Source: Carboxylicivirga sediminis (lineage in GTDB: Bacteria > Bacteroidota > Bacteroidia > Bacteroidales > Marinilabiliaceae). Taken from it: a stretch of 60,087 nucleotides of DNA. Position 1 is the stretch's first letter. Each line of letters begins with the position of its first letter. The stretch covers positions 1-60,087 of the forward strand of contig NZ_JAGTAR010000034.1 in the NCBI RefSeq assembly GCF_018156225.1, written 5' to 3'. The notes under the pieces were generated by a model, which was not told the origin of the DNA, ran no database searches, and saw only the letters and a program-made list of their open reading frames with translations. The position numbers were made by a program, and so were the translations under genes. Of this stretch, positions 16,901-25,420 are shown in pieces.

Positions 16901-18360
16901 GATAGTAAAGCTGTGTTGGTGCCTGTCCATAAATGCTCCACAAACACTTCTGAACCTCCTGTTGGCATAGGATCTATATTAAAAGAAATGCCGGTACAGG
17001 CAACGAAATCGTTGTTTGTGAATTTAATGCTGATTGTATCGGTAATTATTTGAATTGCATCTTCATCGAAACAGCCATTTGGGGATGTTACCCGGTAATT
17101 CAGATTAAAAATACCTTCAGTATTAGCCTGGAATACAGGATTAGGGATTGCTGTGTTGCTGAGGTAGGCAATGTCACCTGTCCAGATATGGGTATATGGT
17201 GTGGTGCCCCCACTTGGATTTCCATCCAACTCAATTATGATGCCCGGGCAGGCACTGGCGGGTGAGGACGGGGTTATTGCAGCAGAGGGGGTAGGTTTAA
17301 CTTCTACCAATACATCGTCAGTACCAACACATCCTGCGGCACTAAATACGGTATACTCAATTAGGTGAATGCCTTCACCAGCCATCGAAGGATCAAACTC
17401 ACCCGTAGACGCATCGACTATGCCATTGCCAGTCCATACACCACCTCCTGTAGCAGCAGTCAAAAAGATAGGTGCATCATTTTCGCAAAGCGGGGCCGGC
17501 TGAGTAATGGTTGCATCAGGATTATCAACAATAACGATGCGAGCCCTGGTAATCACCGGATCGTGTGTTGGATAGGGATTACAATAGTTCCAGTTACGTA
17601 GCTCAATTTCAAACTCATCGCCCACAGCTCTTTGATCATTCACTTGAATAGGCATTGCTTCACTAATGGGCGGGGTTGGTCCAAGTATTGGCTCTGTGGT
17701 CTCCTCAACCGGTGCTTCGAAAGGATAAGCTCTAAGTGTGCCATCTACCAATGCGTCATCAATGAAGTTACCTGCTCCAGAGTTGGTGCCATATACCCAT
17801 TGTACCCATCTTTTTCGGTCGTTGGGTACATCTTCTTCATCGGGGGGGGTACAGTTCCATTGGCTGTTGTCAACAAAATTAGCTGTGCCTCCATTGCCAA
17901 CACAAATTGGATATTCAACAGGGTTGATGTTCATCTCGCCACCGTTCATATCATCCGTGTCCCAAACAGTAACTGTTTGTTCCTGCACTGAACTGGTGCA
18001 CTCAATACCATCCACCACCAATGTTACTCTTGGGTGATAATTACATTGGTCGCCACCTATTGGATATATATGGTTGTTACTGGTTTCCCATTCGCCAGTT
18101 GCTGCATCAATAAGCGTTGCATTAATTATTTCTATTGGTGAACCGTCATCCCAGTCGTAACGCATTTGTACATTACCGGTACCGCCATCGTCCACACCAC
18201 GATACACCACATCCCAGATAACTGAAACAGGGGCACACAATTTGTCGGGTTCAATATTATTAGCTCGTGAGGTTATATTGCAGGATTGCGAATAACCACG
18301 CGTACTAATAACTACCAACAACGCTATTAAAATTGCTTTTATTTTACCGTCCATAAGCAT
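13972..18360 (-). CDS. PKD-repeat surface protein with T9SS type B C-terminal signal
   Basis: A 1462-residue exported protein. The signal peptide spans about 1-25 (cut near GYSQ); translation may begin at Met1 or Met3. An N-terminal PKD-like unit (45-130) and Ig-like modules with paired cysteines (about 270-700) precede eight PKD domains recognised by FGDG motifs between about 715 and 1355. The last 100 residues (from IDFPNSFTPNP) carry the type B sorting signal: YSRWGEILFES, then GWDGYFRG, GGVYIWKV and a final VTLFR. It should be moved across the outer membrane by the T9SS and held at the surface through its PorP/SprF partner, encoded immediately downstream. A role in adhesion or matrix binding is inferred; no catalytic domain is visible. 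Confidence 0.93.
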   Translation of the reverse strand: MLMDGKIKAILIALLVVISTRGYSQSCNITSRANNIEPDKLCAPVSVIWDVVYRGVDDGGTGNVQMRYDWDDGSPIEIINATLIDAATGEWETSNNHIYPIGGDQCNYHPRVTLVVDGIECTSSVQEQTVTVWDTDDMNGGEMNINPVEYPICVGNGGTANFVDNSQWNCTPPDEEDVPNDRKRWVQWVYGTNSGAGNFIDDALVDGTLRAYPFEAPVEETTEPILGPTPPISEAMPIQVNDQRAVGDEFEIELRNWNYCNPYPTHDPVITRARIVIVDNPDATITQPAPLCENDAPIFLTAATGGGVWTGNGIVDASTGEFDPSMAGEGIHLIEYTVFSAAGCVGTDDVLVEVKPTPSAAITPSSPASACPGIIIELDGNPSGGTTPYTHIWTGDIAYLSNTAIPNPVFQANTEGIFNLNYRVTSPNGCFDEDAIQIITDTISIKFTNNDFVACTGISFNIDPMPTGGSEVFVEHLWTGTNTALLSATNIQNPDFTGLTPGTYTYTYTVTDSYGCSDFTTVTIVVHQQPVSNAGDNTIVCGMATQLAAVPSIGVGTWTLISGTGSVTFSDVNSPTSDINVDTYGEYTFQWSEDNNSCISSDQVTFTFAKVPTPIAMENADTCGLVYQIKVTPDVGLGQWTLLTGPGTVTFEDASADITGVTVTTPGNYSFRWTENNNGCIGSTDTQVDFFPIPVAQIQPFDNEQCSPADVQFENISTNANSYDWDFGDGATSEDENPLHAFTNFTFDIIDYEISLIAKNDFGCADTSIYDISVLPNARANFANSDNPGCSPLEITFTNQSEGASSYEWHFGDGSPSETGENPNHTFFNNEQYVQAYHVELIANNNYSCSDTADTYITVYPKYDYTISASPTEGCHPLRVDLLTEPGAMWYKWDFGDGNITDGANAMMNVFENTESTPKTIEVQVYTSSAFGCLDTSKTSITVNPSPVSSFTPDVTEGCSPLLVEFENNSVNVQSSRWLFGDGDTENGGGNASASHTYTNTTTSINYWLPKLIVENSYGCKDSSEVSLSVFPQVKAAITDGGAGCTPYFESIQNNTEGANSYFWDFGDGNTSDSFNGHHTYINNTTSNQTYEVSMIATSMFACSDTAYTQVTAYRRPIPEYTVTPQELQMPESTVNINNLTTGSNLEYLWRFGDGNTSSAQQPGNYTYNASGEYEIWLRADAEYCSDSLMQRVLIHPNLPILDYGPDSEGCPPLEVQFYNNSIDAHTYFWDFGDGNVSSEKAPKHTYYTPGQYNVTLLIEGPGGIVESNDVVIHVYDKPFANFEVRPTVVKIPETVSFINKSEGAINYLWDFGDGNTSTEHSIQYAYQDPGSYDVTLIAINDKGCKDSLTIRNAVTAKEAGRIDFPNSFTPNPNGSNGGVYVPGSPENHVFYPFVTEGVVEYEFRVYSRWGEILFESTDINIGWDGYFRGKLCPGGVYIWKVYCRYSNGLTETLTGDVTLFR

Positions 18361-18659
18361 TTTAAGAGGTCGTTCTGTTATCTCTTCTAACTAGTGAAGA
18401 GTATATTTTATTATCGTCAAATTACGATTTTTTCCTATTTATGTCATTTATCATTTAAAATTTCACTCATTGTTTGAATAACGTGAGTTTCGTCATTTTT
18501 TATTTTCCAAAGTGTTCCAAAATTTACAATCCTGAATTCAAGAATTACTCCCTGGGAAACAAAATATTGCTATTGACATTTTGTCGGTATTACGCAGCTA
18601 TTGTCTGTTTGTTCCGATAAAGGCAATTTTTTTTATAACTAACTAAAAGGAAATCTACG
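18361..18659. other. AT-rich divergent promoter region
   Basis: This 299-base region separates the minus-strand PKD gene from proline dehydrogenase. It is AT-rich. It contains the direct repeat GTTCCAAA near 18512-18521 and an interrupted ACTCA/TGAGT pair around 18466-18488. I find no convincing promoter pair, only an AAAGGA ribosome site at 18646-18651 before the proline dehydrogenase start. Confidence 0.4.
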
Positions 18660-19571
18660 ATGATGAATAAATTAATTGCAAGAACGCTTCCGTATTTTCC
18701 GAAGAAATTTGTGTGGATTTTTTCGCGAAAATATATTGCGGGAGAGACGATCGATGAAGCTATTCTGGCTTCCAGGCAATTGAATGAAAAGGGCATGCTG
18801 GTTACTGTTGACCTTCTGGGAGAGTTTATCACAAATTTGGAACAGGCAAAAAGTAATAAAGATGAATATTTAGCAATCATTGAACGCTTTGAAGCTGAAA
18901 AAATCAAGGGAAACTACTCCTTGAAGCCCACTAGTTTTGGTCTGTTACTTGATGCAGAGGTGTGTTATGAATACGTTAGGGAGATTGTTGCAAAGGCGGC
19001 TGAGTACAATAATTTTGTTCGCATCGATATGGAAGATTCAAAGTGTGTGGATCTGGAGATTGATATGTTTCGTCGCATAAAGGCTGAATTTCCTAAGCAT
19101 GTGGGATTGGTTTTTCAGGCTTACTTAAAGCGTACGATGCCCGACCTGGAGGCTTTAATGGATATTCATAATGAAGAGAATCCGATTAACTACCGTTTGT
19201 GTAAAGGTATTTATGTAGAACCCAAAGAGATAGCCTATAAAGACTATTATGAGGTAAACGAGCATTACCTAAAAGACCTGGAGTACCTGTTGAAAAATAA
19301 GGTATATGCAGGGATTGCTACTCACGATAGAAAACTGGTTGAAGGCGCTATTAAAATCATCGAAGAAAATAATATTCCCGAAGAGCAATTTGAATTTCAG
19401 ATGCTTTATGGTGTAACACCTGAGCTGCGTAAAGAGATATTAAGCAAAGGTTATAAGATGCGGGTATATGTGCCTTATGGTAAAGATTGGTTTGGCTATA
19501 GTACCCGCCGCTTGAAAGAAAATCCTAAAATGGCCTCACATATTATTAAGTCTTTATTTATTAAAGGCTAA
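18660..19571 (+). CDS. Proline dehydrogenase
   Basis: A 303-residue monofunctional proline dehydrogenase that oxidises L-proline to pyrroline-5-carboxylate with FAD on a TIM barrel, feeding electrons to the quinone pool. Motifs include TVDLLGEF near residue 45, RIDMED near 120, YRLCKGIYVEP near 180 (usually RLVKGAY), ATHD near 222, QMLYG near 248 and the substrate-site block YVPYGKDWFGYSTRRLKENP near 273-292. The length matches the single-domain bacterial form, and no P5C dehydrogenase domain is fused or adjacent. Two ATGs sit side by side; the first, 8 bases after AAAGGA, is used here. A terminator follows. Confidence 0.92.
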   Translation: MMNKLIARTLPYFPKKFVWIFSRKYIAGETIDEAILASRQLNEKGMLVTVDLLGEFITNLEQAKSNKDEYLAIIERFEAEKIKGNYSLKPTSFGLLLDAEVCYEYVREIVAKAAEYNNFVRIDMEDSKCVDLEIDMFRRIKAEFPKHVGLVFQAYLKRTMPDLEALMDIHNEENPINYRLCKGIYVEPKEIAYKDYYEVNEHYLKDLEYLLKNKVYAGIATHDRKLVEGAIKIIEENNIPEEQFEFQMLYGVTPELRKEILSKGYKMRVYVPYGKDWFGYSTRRLKENPKMASHIIKSLFIKG

Positions 19572-19595
19572 GCGTGCAATTTAATTAATTGAGTG

Positions 19596-19630
19596 TGGCA
19601 TCTCATCAATACGGTGAGATGCCATTTTGT
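19596..19630. terminator. Terminator between proline dehydrogenase and the MATE gene
   Basis: TGGCATCTCA at 19596-19605 pairs perfectly with TGAGATGCCA at 19615-19624, followed by TTTTGTTT. It sits between convergent genes and may work in both directions. Confidence 0.8.
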
Positions 19631-19647
19631 TTAGTAGCACAAAGGGG

Positions 19648-20943
19648 TTATTGCCTGAATACGCTTAGATGTTTATAAAAAAGGGTTTGAAATAATCCGC
19701 GGCTTAGCATAAACGCATTCATAGATAGCCATAAGGCGTGGTTGCCAATTGAACCCTTCAGCAAGGTAAAAAGCAGAAAGAACATAACTGTTGCCAAAAG
19801 CATAGTGTTACGCATGAGGCGTGAAGCTGTGGCTCCAATATAAATACCATCCCAGATGAATGATGAAAATCCGGTTAGGGGCAACAGCATTAACCATGGC
19901 AGGTAGTCAGATGCAGTGCTAATCACTTCCTGCTGATTGGTAAATAGCAGGAGCAAATATTGACCGCCTAAAGCATAGAGCATTAAAAAAATAAAGGCAA
20001 ATGCAAAGCCCCAGCCAAAGAGGTAACGCACAGCGCGCTTTACTTCAGTTATGCTGCGTCCTCCTGTAAACTTACCAACCAGAGCTTCAGCTGCGTAAGC
20101 AAAACCATCGAGAAAATAGGAGAACAAAAATAGAAATTGAAGCAAGGCACTGTTGGCAGCCAATATAAGGTCACCATTTCCGGCCGATTTGGAAGTGAAA
20201 AAGGTAAAAACAATAATGATACAAAGGGTGCGCAGAAATATGTCGCCGCTAACGTTTAAGAACCCAAACATGCCTTTTTTGTCTATTAATTCATACCAGT
20301 CAAATTCCTTAAGTATGTAAGTGTATTTTTTTAAGAACAGGATGATGGACAACATAAAACCAACCACATTGGCCACTACTGAACCCAGGGCTACGCCCTC
20401 CACTTTCATGTTCAGTACTTTCACAAAGAAAAAGGATGAGGCAATGTTGACAACATTAATGGTGATGGAGATAATCATTGGATAAATGGCGTTTTGCATA
20501 CCTAAAAACCATCCGTTAATCACCATTAAGGAGATGGCAAGCGGAGCAGCCCAGATGCGCACATAAAAATAGTCACTGGCCAATTGCTTAACTTCATCAC
20601 TACCCTCCAGAATTTTCAGGCTGATGCCAACAACTCCTTTCTGAAGCAGAAGAAGTAACAGGCCAGCCGAAAATGCCAGCAATAATCCTCTGAAAAGCAT
20701 CATGGCCATTTCTTGTTGATTATTTCTGCCAAAAGCCTGTGCTGCCATGCCGCTTAAGCTCATGCGCAAGAAAGCAAAGCCCCAATACACAAAGTTGAAT
20801 ATGACACCACCGAGCGCAACAGCTCCCATAAAAACCGATGAATCCTGGTAGCCCATCAAATGCATGTCAACCATGCCCAATAGGGGGACAGTCAGATTCG
20901 TCAGAATATTGGGGATGGCGAGCTTCAGTATGTCTTTATTCAT
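19648..20943 (-). CDS. MATE family multidrug exporter, DinF-like
   Basis: A 431-residue, very hydrophobic protein with about 12 membrane segments in two halves, the MATE fold. The N-terminus, with LGMVDMHLMGY at about 22-32, VALGGVIFNFVYWGFAFLRM at about 42-61 and SGMAAQAFG next, is characteristic of the DinF branch. The family exports cationic drugs or metabolites using H+ or Na+ gradients. It stands alone on the minus strand between convergent proline dehydrogenase and divergent sodA. The substrate cannot be predicted. Confidence 0.9.
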   Translation of the reverse strand: MNKDILKLAIPNILTNLTVPLLGMVDMHLMGYQDSSVFMGAVALGGVIFNFVYWGFAFLRMSLSGMAAQAFGRNNQQEMAMMLFRGLLLAFSAGLLLLLLQKGVVGISLKILEGSDEVKQLASDYFYVRIWAAPLAISLMVINGWFLGMQNAIYPMIISITINVVNIASSFFFVKVLNMKVEGVALGSVVANVVGFMLSIILFLKKYTYILKEFDWYELIDKKGMFGFLNVSGDIFLRTLCIIIVFTFFTSKSAGNGDLILAANSALLQFLFLFSYFLDGFAYAAEALVGKFTGGRSITEVKRAVRYLFGWGFAFAFIFLMLYALGGQYLLLLFTNQQEVISTASDYLPWLMLLPLTGFSSFIWDGIYIGATASRLMRNTMLLATVMFFLLFTLLKGSIGNHALWLSMNAFMLSRGLFQTLFYKHLSVFRQ

Positions 20944-21068
20944 AATGTGTGATATTGGCCTACGAAGATAACTTTATTTGAATAACTGACCGAATACTCT
21001 GTAAGGTGTTGGTTGATAAGAGTTAGGTGGTTATTTTATAAATAAAAGATAAAATAGTCTTTATTTTA

Positions 21069-21100
21069 TTTGGACTAATTCCAAATAGTTTTTAGTTTTG
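21069..21100 (+). promoter_or_regulatory. Bacteroidota-type promoter of sodA
   Basis: TTTG at 21069-21072 and TAGTTTTG at 21093-21100 are separated by 20 bases, matching the TTTG / TAnnTTTG consensus. Transcription would begin near 21106, about 34 bases before the ATG at 21140. Confidence 0.6.
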
Positions 21101-21139
21101 AATCGTTATTCTAATTTTAAACCTAATAATAACAATAAT

Positions 21140-21742
21140 ATGGCTTTTGAATTACCAAAACTAGAATATGCCTACGATGCATTAGAACCACATATAGATG
21201 CACGTACAATGGAAATACACCACACAAAGCACCATGCTGCATATACTAACAACCTGAATGGAGCTGTGGCCGGAACCGAACTGGAAGGACAATCAATTGA
21301 AGATTTACTGGCCAACATTTCAAAGCACTCAGTAGCTGTGCGCAATAATGGCGGTGGTTTTTTTAACCACAATTTATTCTGGACTGTAATGTCGCCCAAT
21401 GGCGGTGGCGAACCAACTGGTGAGTTGGCTGAGGCTATCACTAAAGACTTTGGCTCATTTGATGCCTTTAAAGAGGCGTTTAATAAAGCTGCAGCCACAC
21501 GTTTTGGCTCAGGTTGGGCATGGTTGGTTAAGCAGGCCGATGGTAAGTTGGTGGTGAGTTCAACCGCTAACCAGGATAATCCATTAATGGATATTGCTGA
21601 TGTGAAAGGAACACCAATCCTTGGATTGGATGTATGGGAGCATGCTTATTACTTACACTATCAAAATAGACGTCCTGATTATATTGGTGCGTTCTGGAAC
21701 GTTATCAATTGGGACGAAGTAACGAGACGTTTTAAAGTTTAG
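21140..21742 (+). CDS. Superoxide dismutase, Mn-type signature
   Basis: A 200-residue Fe/Mn superoxide dismutase. Metal ligands are His27, His77, Asp164 and His168. The discriminating residues are Mn-type: [11 protein letters not shown] around His77 and a glutamine in [10 protein letters not shown] (Gln145), as in E. coli SodA; the C-terminus [18 protein letters not shown] also follows SodA. I chose the ATG at 21140 over an upstream in-frame ATG at 21098, because the latter lies inside the predicted -7 element and would add 14 low-complexity residues before the conserved MAFELP start. It detoxifies superoxide in the cytoplasm. A second, Fe-type SOD follows after a terminator. Confidence 0.93.
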   Translation: MAFELPKLEYAYDALEPHIDARTMEIHHTKHHAAYTNNLNGAVAGTELEGQSIEDLLANISKHSVAVRNNGGGFFNHNLFWTVMSPNGGGEPTGELAEAITKDFGSFDAFKEAFNKAAATRFGSGWAWLVKQADGKLVVSSTANQDNPLMDIADVKGTPILGLDVWEHAYYLHYQNRRPDYIGAFWNVINWDEVTRRFKV

Positions 21743-21761
21743 TTTGTTCATTTTGTCTGGG

Positions 21762-21801
21762 AAAAAGGGAATTCAAACGTGAATTCCCTTTTTATTTTTT
21801 T
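21762..21801 (+). terminator. Terminator between the two SOD genes
   Basis: AAAAAGGGAATTC at 21762-21774 pairs perfectly with GAATTCCCTTTTT at 21781-21793, followed by ATTTTTTT. It separates the SOD genes into independent transcripts. Confidence 0.93.
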
Positions 21802-21807
21802 AAGGTT

Positions 21808-21834
21808 TTTGAAAACATAAAAAATGTAAGTTTG
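21808..21834 (+). promoter_or_regulatory. Probable promoter of sodB
   Basis: TAAGTTTG at 21827-21834 fits the -7 element. The nearest TTTG (21808-21811) is only 15 bases upstream, shorter than the usual 19-21, so the -33 assignment is weak. Confidence 0.4.
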
Positions 21835-21869
21835 TTTAATCCCAAGACAAATATTTAAAACGAACAAAT

Positions 21870-22445
21870 ATGAACTTTGAATTACCAAAATTACCGTATG
21901 CGCTGGATGCGCTAGAACCTGTTATCTCAAAACAAACCATGGAATTTCACTATGGTAAGCACCATCAGGCTTATGTGAATAACCTGAATAACCTGGTTAA
22001 AGGCACTGAATTTGAAAATGCCGATCTGGAAACCATTGTTAAAAAGTCGGAAGGTGGTATCTTTAATAACGGTGCACAGGTTTGGAATCACACTTTTTAT
22101 TTTATGTCGTTTAAACCTAATGGAGGCGGAGCTCCAAGCGGGGCTTTAGCAGAAGCCATCAATGCTTCATTCGGTTCTTTCGATAAGTTTAAGGAAGAGT
22201 TTTCAGCTGCTGCAGCTACTCTGTTTGGATCGGGTTGGGCCTGGTTAGTTAAAAAGGCAGATGGCTCATTAGCCATCGTAAAAGAGAGCAATGCCGGTAA
22301 TCCAATGCGCGATGGACTAACGCCAATTTTAACCTGCGATGTATGGGAGCATGCCTATTACCTTGATAAGCAAAACCTGCGTCCAAAATACATCGAGGAG
22401 TTCTTTAGTATATTGGATTGGGACGTTATTTCAGCCAGGTATTAG
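21870..22445 (+). CDS. Superoxide dismutase, Fe-type signature
   Basis: A 191-residue superoxide dismutase with metal ligands His27, His74, Asp157 and His161. The residues that separate Fe from Mn enzymes are Fe-type: glutamine in NNGAQVWNHTFYF (Gln70) and alanine in SNAGNP (Ala142), as in E. coli SodB. It is a tandem paralogue of the Mn-type gene 127 bases upstream but has its own predicted promoter and terminator, so the two can be expressed under different metal or oxygen conditions. The metal assignment is by motif; cambialistic enzymes exist in Bacteroidota. Confidence 0.93.
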   Translation: MNFELPKLPYALDALEPVISKQTMEFHYGKHHQAYVNNLNNLVKGTEFENADLETIVKKSEGGIFNNGAQVWNHTFYFMSFKPNGGGAPSGALAEAINASFGSFDKFKEEFSAAAATLFGSGWAWLVKKADGSLAIVKESNAGNPMRDGLTPILTCDVWEHAYYLDKQNLRPKYIEEFFSILDWDVISARY

Positions 22446-22470
22446 TATTAGGAAATTATCTTACTTTTTA

Positions 22471-22515
22471 GCGAGACTTGATAACATTTTTTGTATATTA
22501 AGTCTCGCTTTTTTT
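22471..22515 (+). terminator. Rho-independent terminator after sodB
   Basis: GCGAGACTTGATA at 22471-22483 pairs with TATTAAGTCTCGC at 22496-22508 (one G-T wobble), followed by seven T residues. Confidence 0.92.
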
Positions 22516-22545
22516 ACCCGTAAACAATAACTAAAAAACGTTTTT

Positions 22546-23109
22546 ATGCTGAAAGATTTAATTCTTAAAAACCGCAGTTACAGGCGCTTTTATCAGGATG
22601 AACCAGTGGAGGTGGAAACCTTGCGTGAGCTGGTTGATCTGGCTCGTTTATCGCCATCGGCCCGTAATGCACAGCCCTTAAAATATTTCTTAGCCAATTC
22701 ACCGGAAATAAACGATAAAATATTTCCACACCTGTCATGGGCAGGCTATTTGAAAGATTGGGCAGGCCCCGAGAAGGGCGAACAGCCTTCGGCCTACATT
22801 GTGGTGTTAAACGATACTGATATTTCGGCCAACTACTTTTGTGATGATGGTATTGCTACCCAAAGCATTTTGTTGGGAGCTGTGGAAAAAGGCTTGGGGG
22901 GTTGTATAGTGGGTTCATTAAACCGATTACAATTACACAGAGAGCTTCGCTTGTCGGATAATCTTAAAATTGTGCATATCATAGCATTGGGTAAGCCAAA
23001 GGAAGAAGTAAAGATTGAAGCGATGAAAGAGGAAAGTATCAAGTATTGGCGTGATGTACAGCAGGTACACCATGTACCTAAGCGCGATTTGAAAGACATT
23101 ATTGTTTAA
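22546..23109 (+). CDS. Nitroreductase family FMN oxidoreductase
   Basis: A 187-residue nitroreductase-like flavoprotein. The phosphate-binding start KNRSYRRF (8-15), the SPSARNAQPLKYF stretch (about 46-58) and GAVEKGLGGC in the middle are family signatures. The C-terminus IIALGKPKEE is also typical. Such enzymes use NAD(P)H and FMN to reduce nitroaromatics, quinones or flavins; the physiological substrate here is unknown. It is a single gene between two terminators. Its position after the SOD pair suggests, but does not prove, a redox-stress role. Confidence 0.88.
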   Translation: MLKDLILKNRSYRRFYQDEPVEVETLRELVDLARLSPSARNAQPLKYFLANSPEINDKIFPHLSWAGYLKDWAGPEKGEQPSAYIVVLNDTDISANYFCDDGIATQSILLGAVEKGLGGCIVGSLNRLQLHRELRLSDNLKIVHIIALGKPKEEVKIEAMKEESIKYWRDVQQVHHVPKRDLKDIIV

Positions 23110-23127
23110 ACAGTTTAGTGTATTATT

Positions 23128-23159
23128 AGAGGCCCGATGTAGTTCTGCATCGGGCCTCT
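23128..23159 (+). terminator. Rho-independent terminator after the nitroreductase gene
   Basis: AGAGGCCCGATG at 23128-23139 pairs perfectly with CATCGGGCCTCT at 23148-23159, followed by TTATTTGTG. Confidence 0.88.
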
Positions 23160-23239
23160 TTATTTGTGTTTTATCCAACCAAATGGCAGCTGGATTGTTA
23201 CAATTAGTGAACATCTGTTTAAACCATATCTATTAAACT

Positions 23240-23956
23240 ATGAAATTAGGAACACTAATCACTCTGCTCATTTTAATATCCGGTGGCCTTTGTGGACAAG
23301 TAACAAACAATGATTCCATCCGGGTTACGGGTGTAGTACTTGAAAAAGATAGTCTGACAGTTTTGCCATACTCCCGTCTTAATCGTCAAACAATGGATTA
23401 TGCATCGGATGAGAAAGGACAGTTTTCGTTTTGGGCCCGACAGGGTGATGTAGTTCGATTTTCTCACATGGGATTTAAGGATACCTACATTCAGATAAAC
23501 GATTCATTAAACCAAAAAAATTACCTGTTAGGCGTATTTCTCTCGCGAGATACTATTGAGATTAGCGAAGTTATAGTCATGCCACGATATGAGCGCCTGG
23601 CTCTCGAAGCCAAAACAATGCCGTTGGTAATAACGCCAGATATGGCCCGTGCAACAAATAACGTGAGGAACTCTACAAGGCAGGCACTGACACAAACACC
23701 TATACGCATGGATGCTGAGATGAATCAAGAAATGGTGTTGCAAGAGAGAACCTGGAGTACTATCTATAAAACACAAATCCCGCCCAGTCAAACAATAGGT
23801 GTTACTTCTGATAACATGGCATTGATGCGATTCTTTGAGCCAAAGAATAAACAGAAATTGATGGAGACCGTTCCAACGGCCTTGTCGCGAAACGAGTTGG
23901 AATTAATATTACGGATTTATGAACAACGTACTCAAAAGGGCTTGCCAGTTCCTTAA
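23240..23956 (+). CDS. Exported protein with CarboxypepD_reg-like domain
   Basis: A 238-residue protein with a signal peptide (cut near LCGQ, about residue 20). Residues about 28-115 form a carboxypeptidase regulatory-like fold: VTGVVLEKDSLTVLPYSRL, then DEKGQFSFWARQGDVVRFSH and a closing EISEVIVMPRY strand. This domain heads many TonB-dependent receptors, but here the chain stops after a further 120 polar residues with no barrel, so it is a free periplasmic or outer-membrane-associated protein. The C-terminal part has no motif I recognise. It is single, upstream of folE and separated from it by about 100 bases. Confidence 0.75.
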   Translation: MKLGTLITLLILISGGLCGQVTNNDSIRVTGVVLEKDSLTVLPYSRLNRQTMDYASDEKGQFSFWARQGDVVRFSHMGFKDTYIQINDSLNQKNYLLGVFLSRDTIEISEVIVMPRYERLALEAKTMPLVITPDMARATNNVRNSTRQALTQTPIRMDAEMNQEMVLQERTWSTIYKTQIPPSQTIGVTSDNMALMRFFEPKNKQKLMETVPTALSRNELELILRIYEQRTQKGLPVP

Positions 23957-24058
23957 AGAAAAGTGTGAAAGATATAAATCAGATAAATATCAGTTATAAA
24001 TTAAAAGAAAATAGGCACTTTTGCAGCTTGCAAAATTTGTTCTGTCAAAAAAAGCACA

Positions 24059-24682
24059 ATGGAATTTACTTTAAACGGAGATAAGGGATATTCAAAGGTG
24101 GAGTCATACAACGACGAAACAACCAATGAATTATCGAATCACTATCATAAAATACTTGAATCGTTAGGTGAGGACCCTTCGCGTGAGGGGCTGGAGAAAA
24201 CACCATTAAGGGTGGCCAAAGCCATGCAGTTTTTAACACAGGGCTACCATATGGATCCGGAGGAAATAATTAAGTCGGCCATGTTTCGCGAAGATTATCA
24301 GCAGATGGTTGTGGTGAAAGATATTGAACTGTATTCGATGTGTGAACACCATATGCTGCCATTTTTCGGTAAAGCCCACGTGGCCTATATTCCGCGTCAT
24401 CATATTACCGGATTAAGTAAACTGGCTCGTGTAGTGGAAGCTTTCGCCCGTCGACTGCAGGTGCAGGAACGTTTAACAACGCAAATTAAAGAGTGCATTC
24501 AGAATACACTTAACCCACTTGGAGTGGCTGTTGTTATTGAAGCTCAGCACATGTGCATGCAGATGCGTGGGGTACAGAAGCAACACTCGGTAACAACTAC
24601 ATCTGATTTTACGGGTGCTTTTCAGAAAAACCTGGCTACACGCGAGGAGTTTATGAAAATCATTAGTTCGAATTTACACTAG
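24059..24682 (+). CDS. GTP cyclohydrolase I
   Basis: A 207-residue FolE that converts GTP to 7,8-dihydroneopterin triphosphate, the entry to folate, biopterin and related pathways. Zinc ligands are Cys95 and His98 in [12 protein letters not shown] and Cys166 in [29 protein letters not shown] (118-137) is the canonical block, and the tail TREEFMKII closes the fold. The N-terminus is about 30 residues of low conservation. It is monocistronic, with a strong terminator shared with the convergent barrel gene. All catalytic motifs are intact. Confidence 0.96.
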   Translation: MEFTLNGDKGYSKVESYNDETTNELSNHYHKILESLGEDPSREGLEKTPLRVAKAMQFLTQGYHMDPEEIIKSAMFREDYQQMVVVKDIELYSMCEHHMLPFFGKAHVAYIPRHHITGLSKLARVVEAFARRLQVQERLTTQIKECIQNTLNPLGVAVVIEAQHMCMQMRGVQKQHSVTTTSDFTGAFQKNLATREEFMKIISSNLH

Positions 24683-24698
24683 GAGTAATAATACTGAG

Positions 24699-24730
24699 AA
24701 GCCCCGCTAACCTAATTAGCGGGGCTTTTT
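24699..24730. terminator. Terminator after folE
   Basis: AAGCCCCGCTA at 24699-24709 pairs perfectly with TAGCGGGGCTT at 24717-24727, followed by a T-run. It lies between convergent genes. Confidence 0.93.
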
Positions 24731-24748
24731 CATTACTTTTATTGTCAT

Positions 24749-25303
24749 TTAAAAGAATAATACCGCACCAATTTGCAAATATTCAGATTTTAGATCGGCA
24801 TCGGTTTGATTAACTAAACCCCAGGTATAGCGAGCCTCAACACCGAGCATTAAGAATTTAAAACCTACTCCAAGATGAGCACCTGCATCAAGCGTTGAAA
24901 AGTCCCCAACATCGGCTCCAACTTCTGCAAAATCTGATGAGCCACCGAGTTTAACGGCACCATTGACACCACCGAGGGCATACACCGGCCCAAGCTTTAA
25001 TTTTAGAGACAGGGGTACACTTAAATAATGCAGTTTCAGTTCAGCACTACCTGTTTTACCCCCAACCTGGAAGTATTCAATGCCAGAATCCCATTTGAGC
25101 ATGGGTACAATATTACTGCTGTTAAAATAGCCTACGTAGAAGTTGTTGTAAGGATCATCAAAGGCCTTATCACCATCTATCTTAAAAAAGCTGTTCTGAT
25201 AACCGGCCCTAATCCCTCTTCCGTCAGGCCCTTCTTCGGCCTTTACGTTTGAACCAAAGCTTAGCATACCTATGGCCAGGCAAATAATAAGTATTCGTTT
25301 CAT
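24749..25303 (-). CDS. Small outer-membrane beta-barrel protein
   Basis: A 184-residue protein with a signal peptide (cut after VKA at about 20-22). Mature strands alternate and include GPVYALGGVNGAVKLG and GAHLGVGFKFLMLGVEARYTWG, with the final aromatic strand LQIGAVLFF, as expected for an OmpW/PorT-like eight-stranded barrel. No enzymatic motif. The next gene on the same strand (25499-26101) is a similar barrel about 195 bases upstream, with a terminator between them, so they are probably separate units derived from related genes. Confidence 0.72.
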   Translation of the reverse strand: MKRILIICLAIGMLSFGSNVKAEEGPDGRGIRAGYQNSFFKIDGDKAFDDPYNNFYVGYFNSSNIVPMLKWDSGIEYFQVGGKTGSAELKLHYLSVPLSLKLKLGPVYALGGVNGAVKLGGSSDFAEVGADVGDFSTLDAGAHLGVGFKFLMLGVEARYTWGLVNQTDADLKSEYLQIGAVLFF

Positions 25304-25420
25304 AGTCTAATAATTAAGTTGATTTGTTGTGCCACACAAATTACTTAATACAAACCAAAAAGTAAAGTTGAGCGTTCTTTGAGGTGATAAGTGAGGGAAG
25401 GTATTGGCAGTAATACACAC

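Noticed and set aside
14389-18037. Plus-strand open frames opposite the PKD-protein gene
   Set aside because: They are shadows of the coding strand, with no family features and no intergenic space for signals.
21098-21139. Upstream ATG for the Mn-type SOD
   Set aside because: It overlaps the predicted TAGTTTTG -7 element and would add a low-complexity extension not found in the family.
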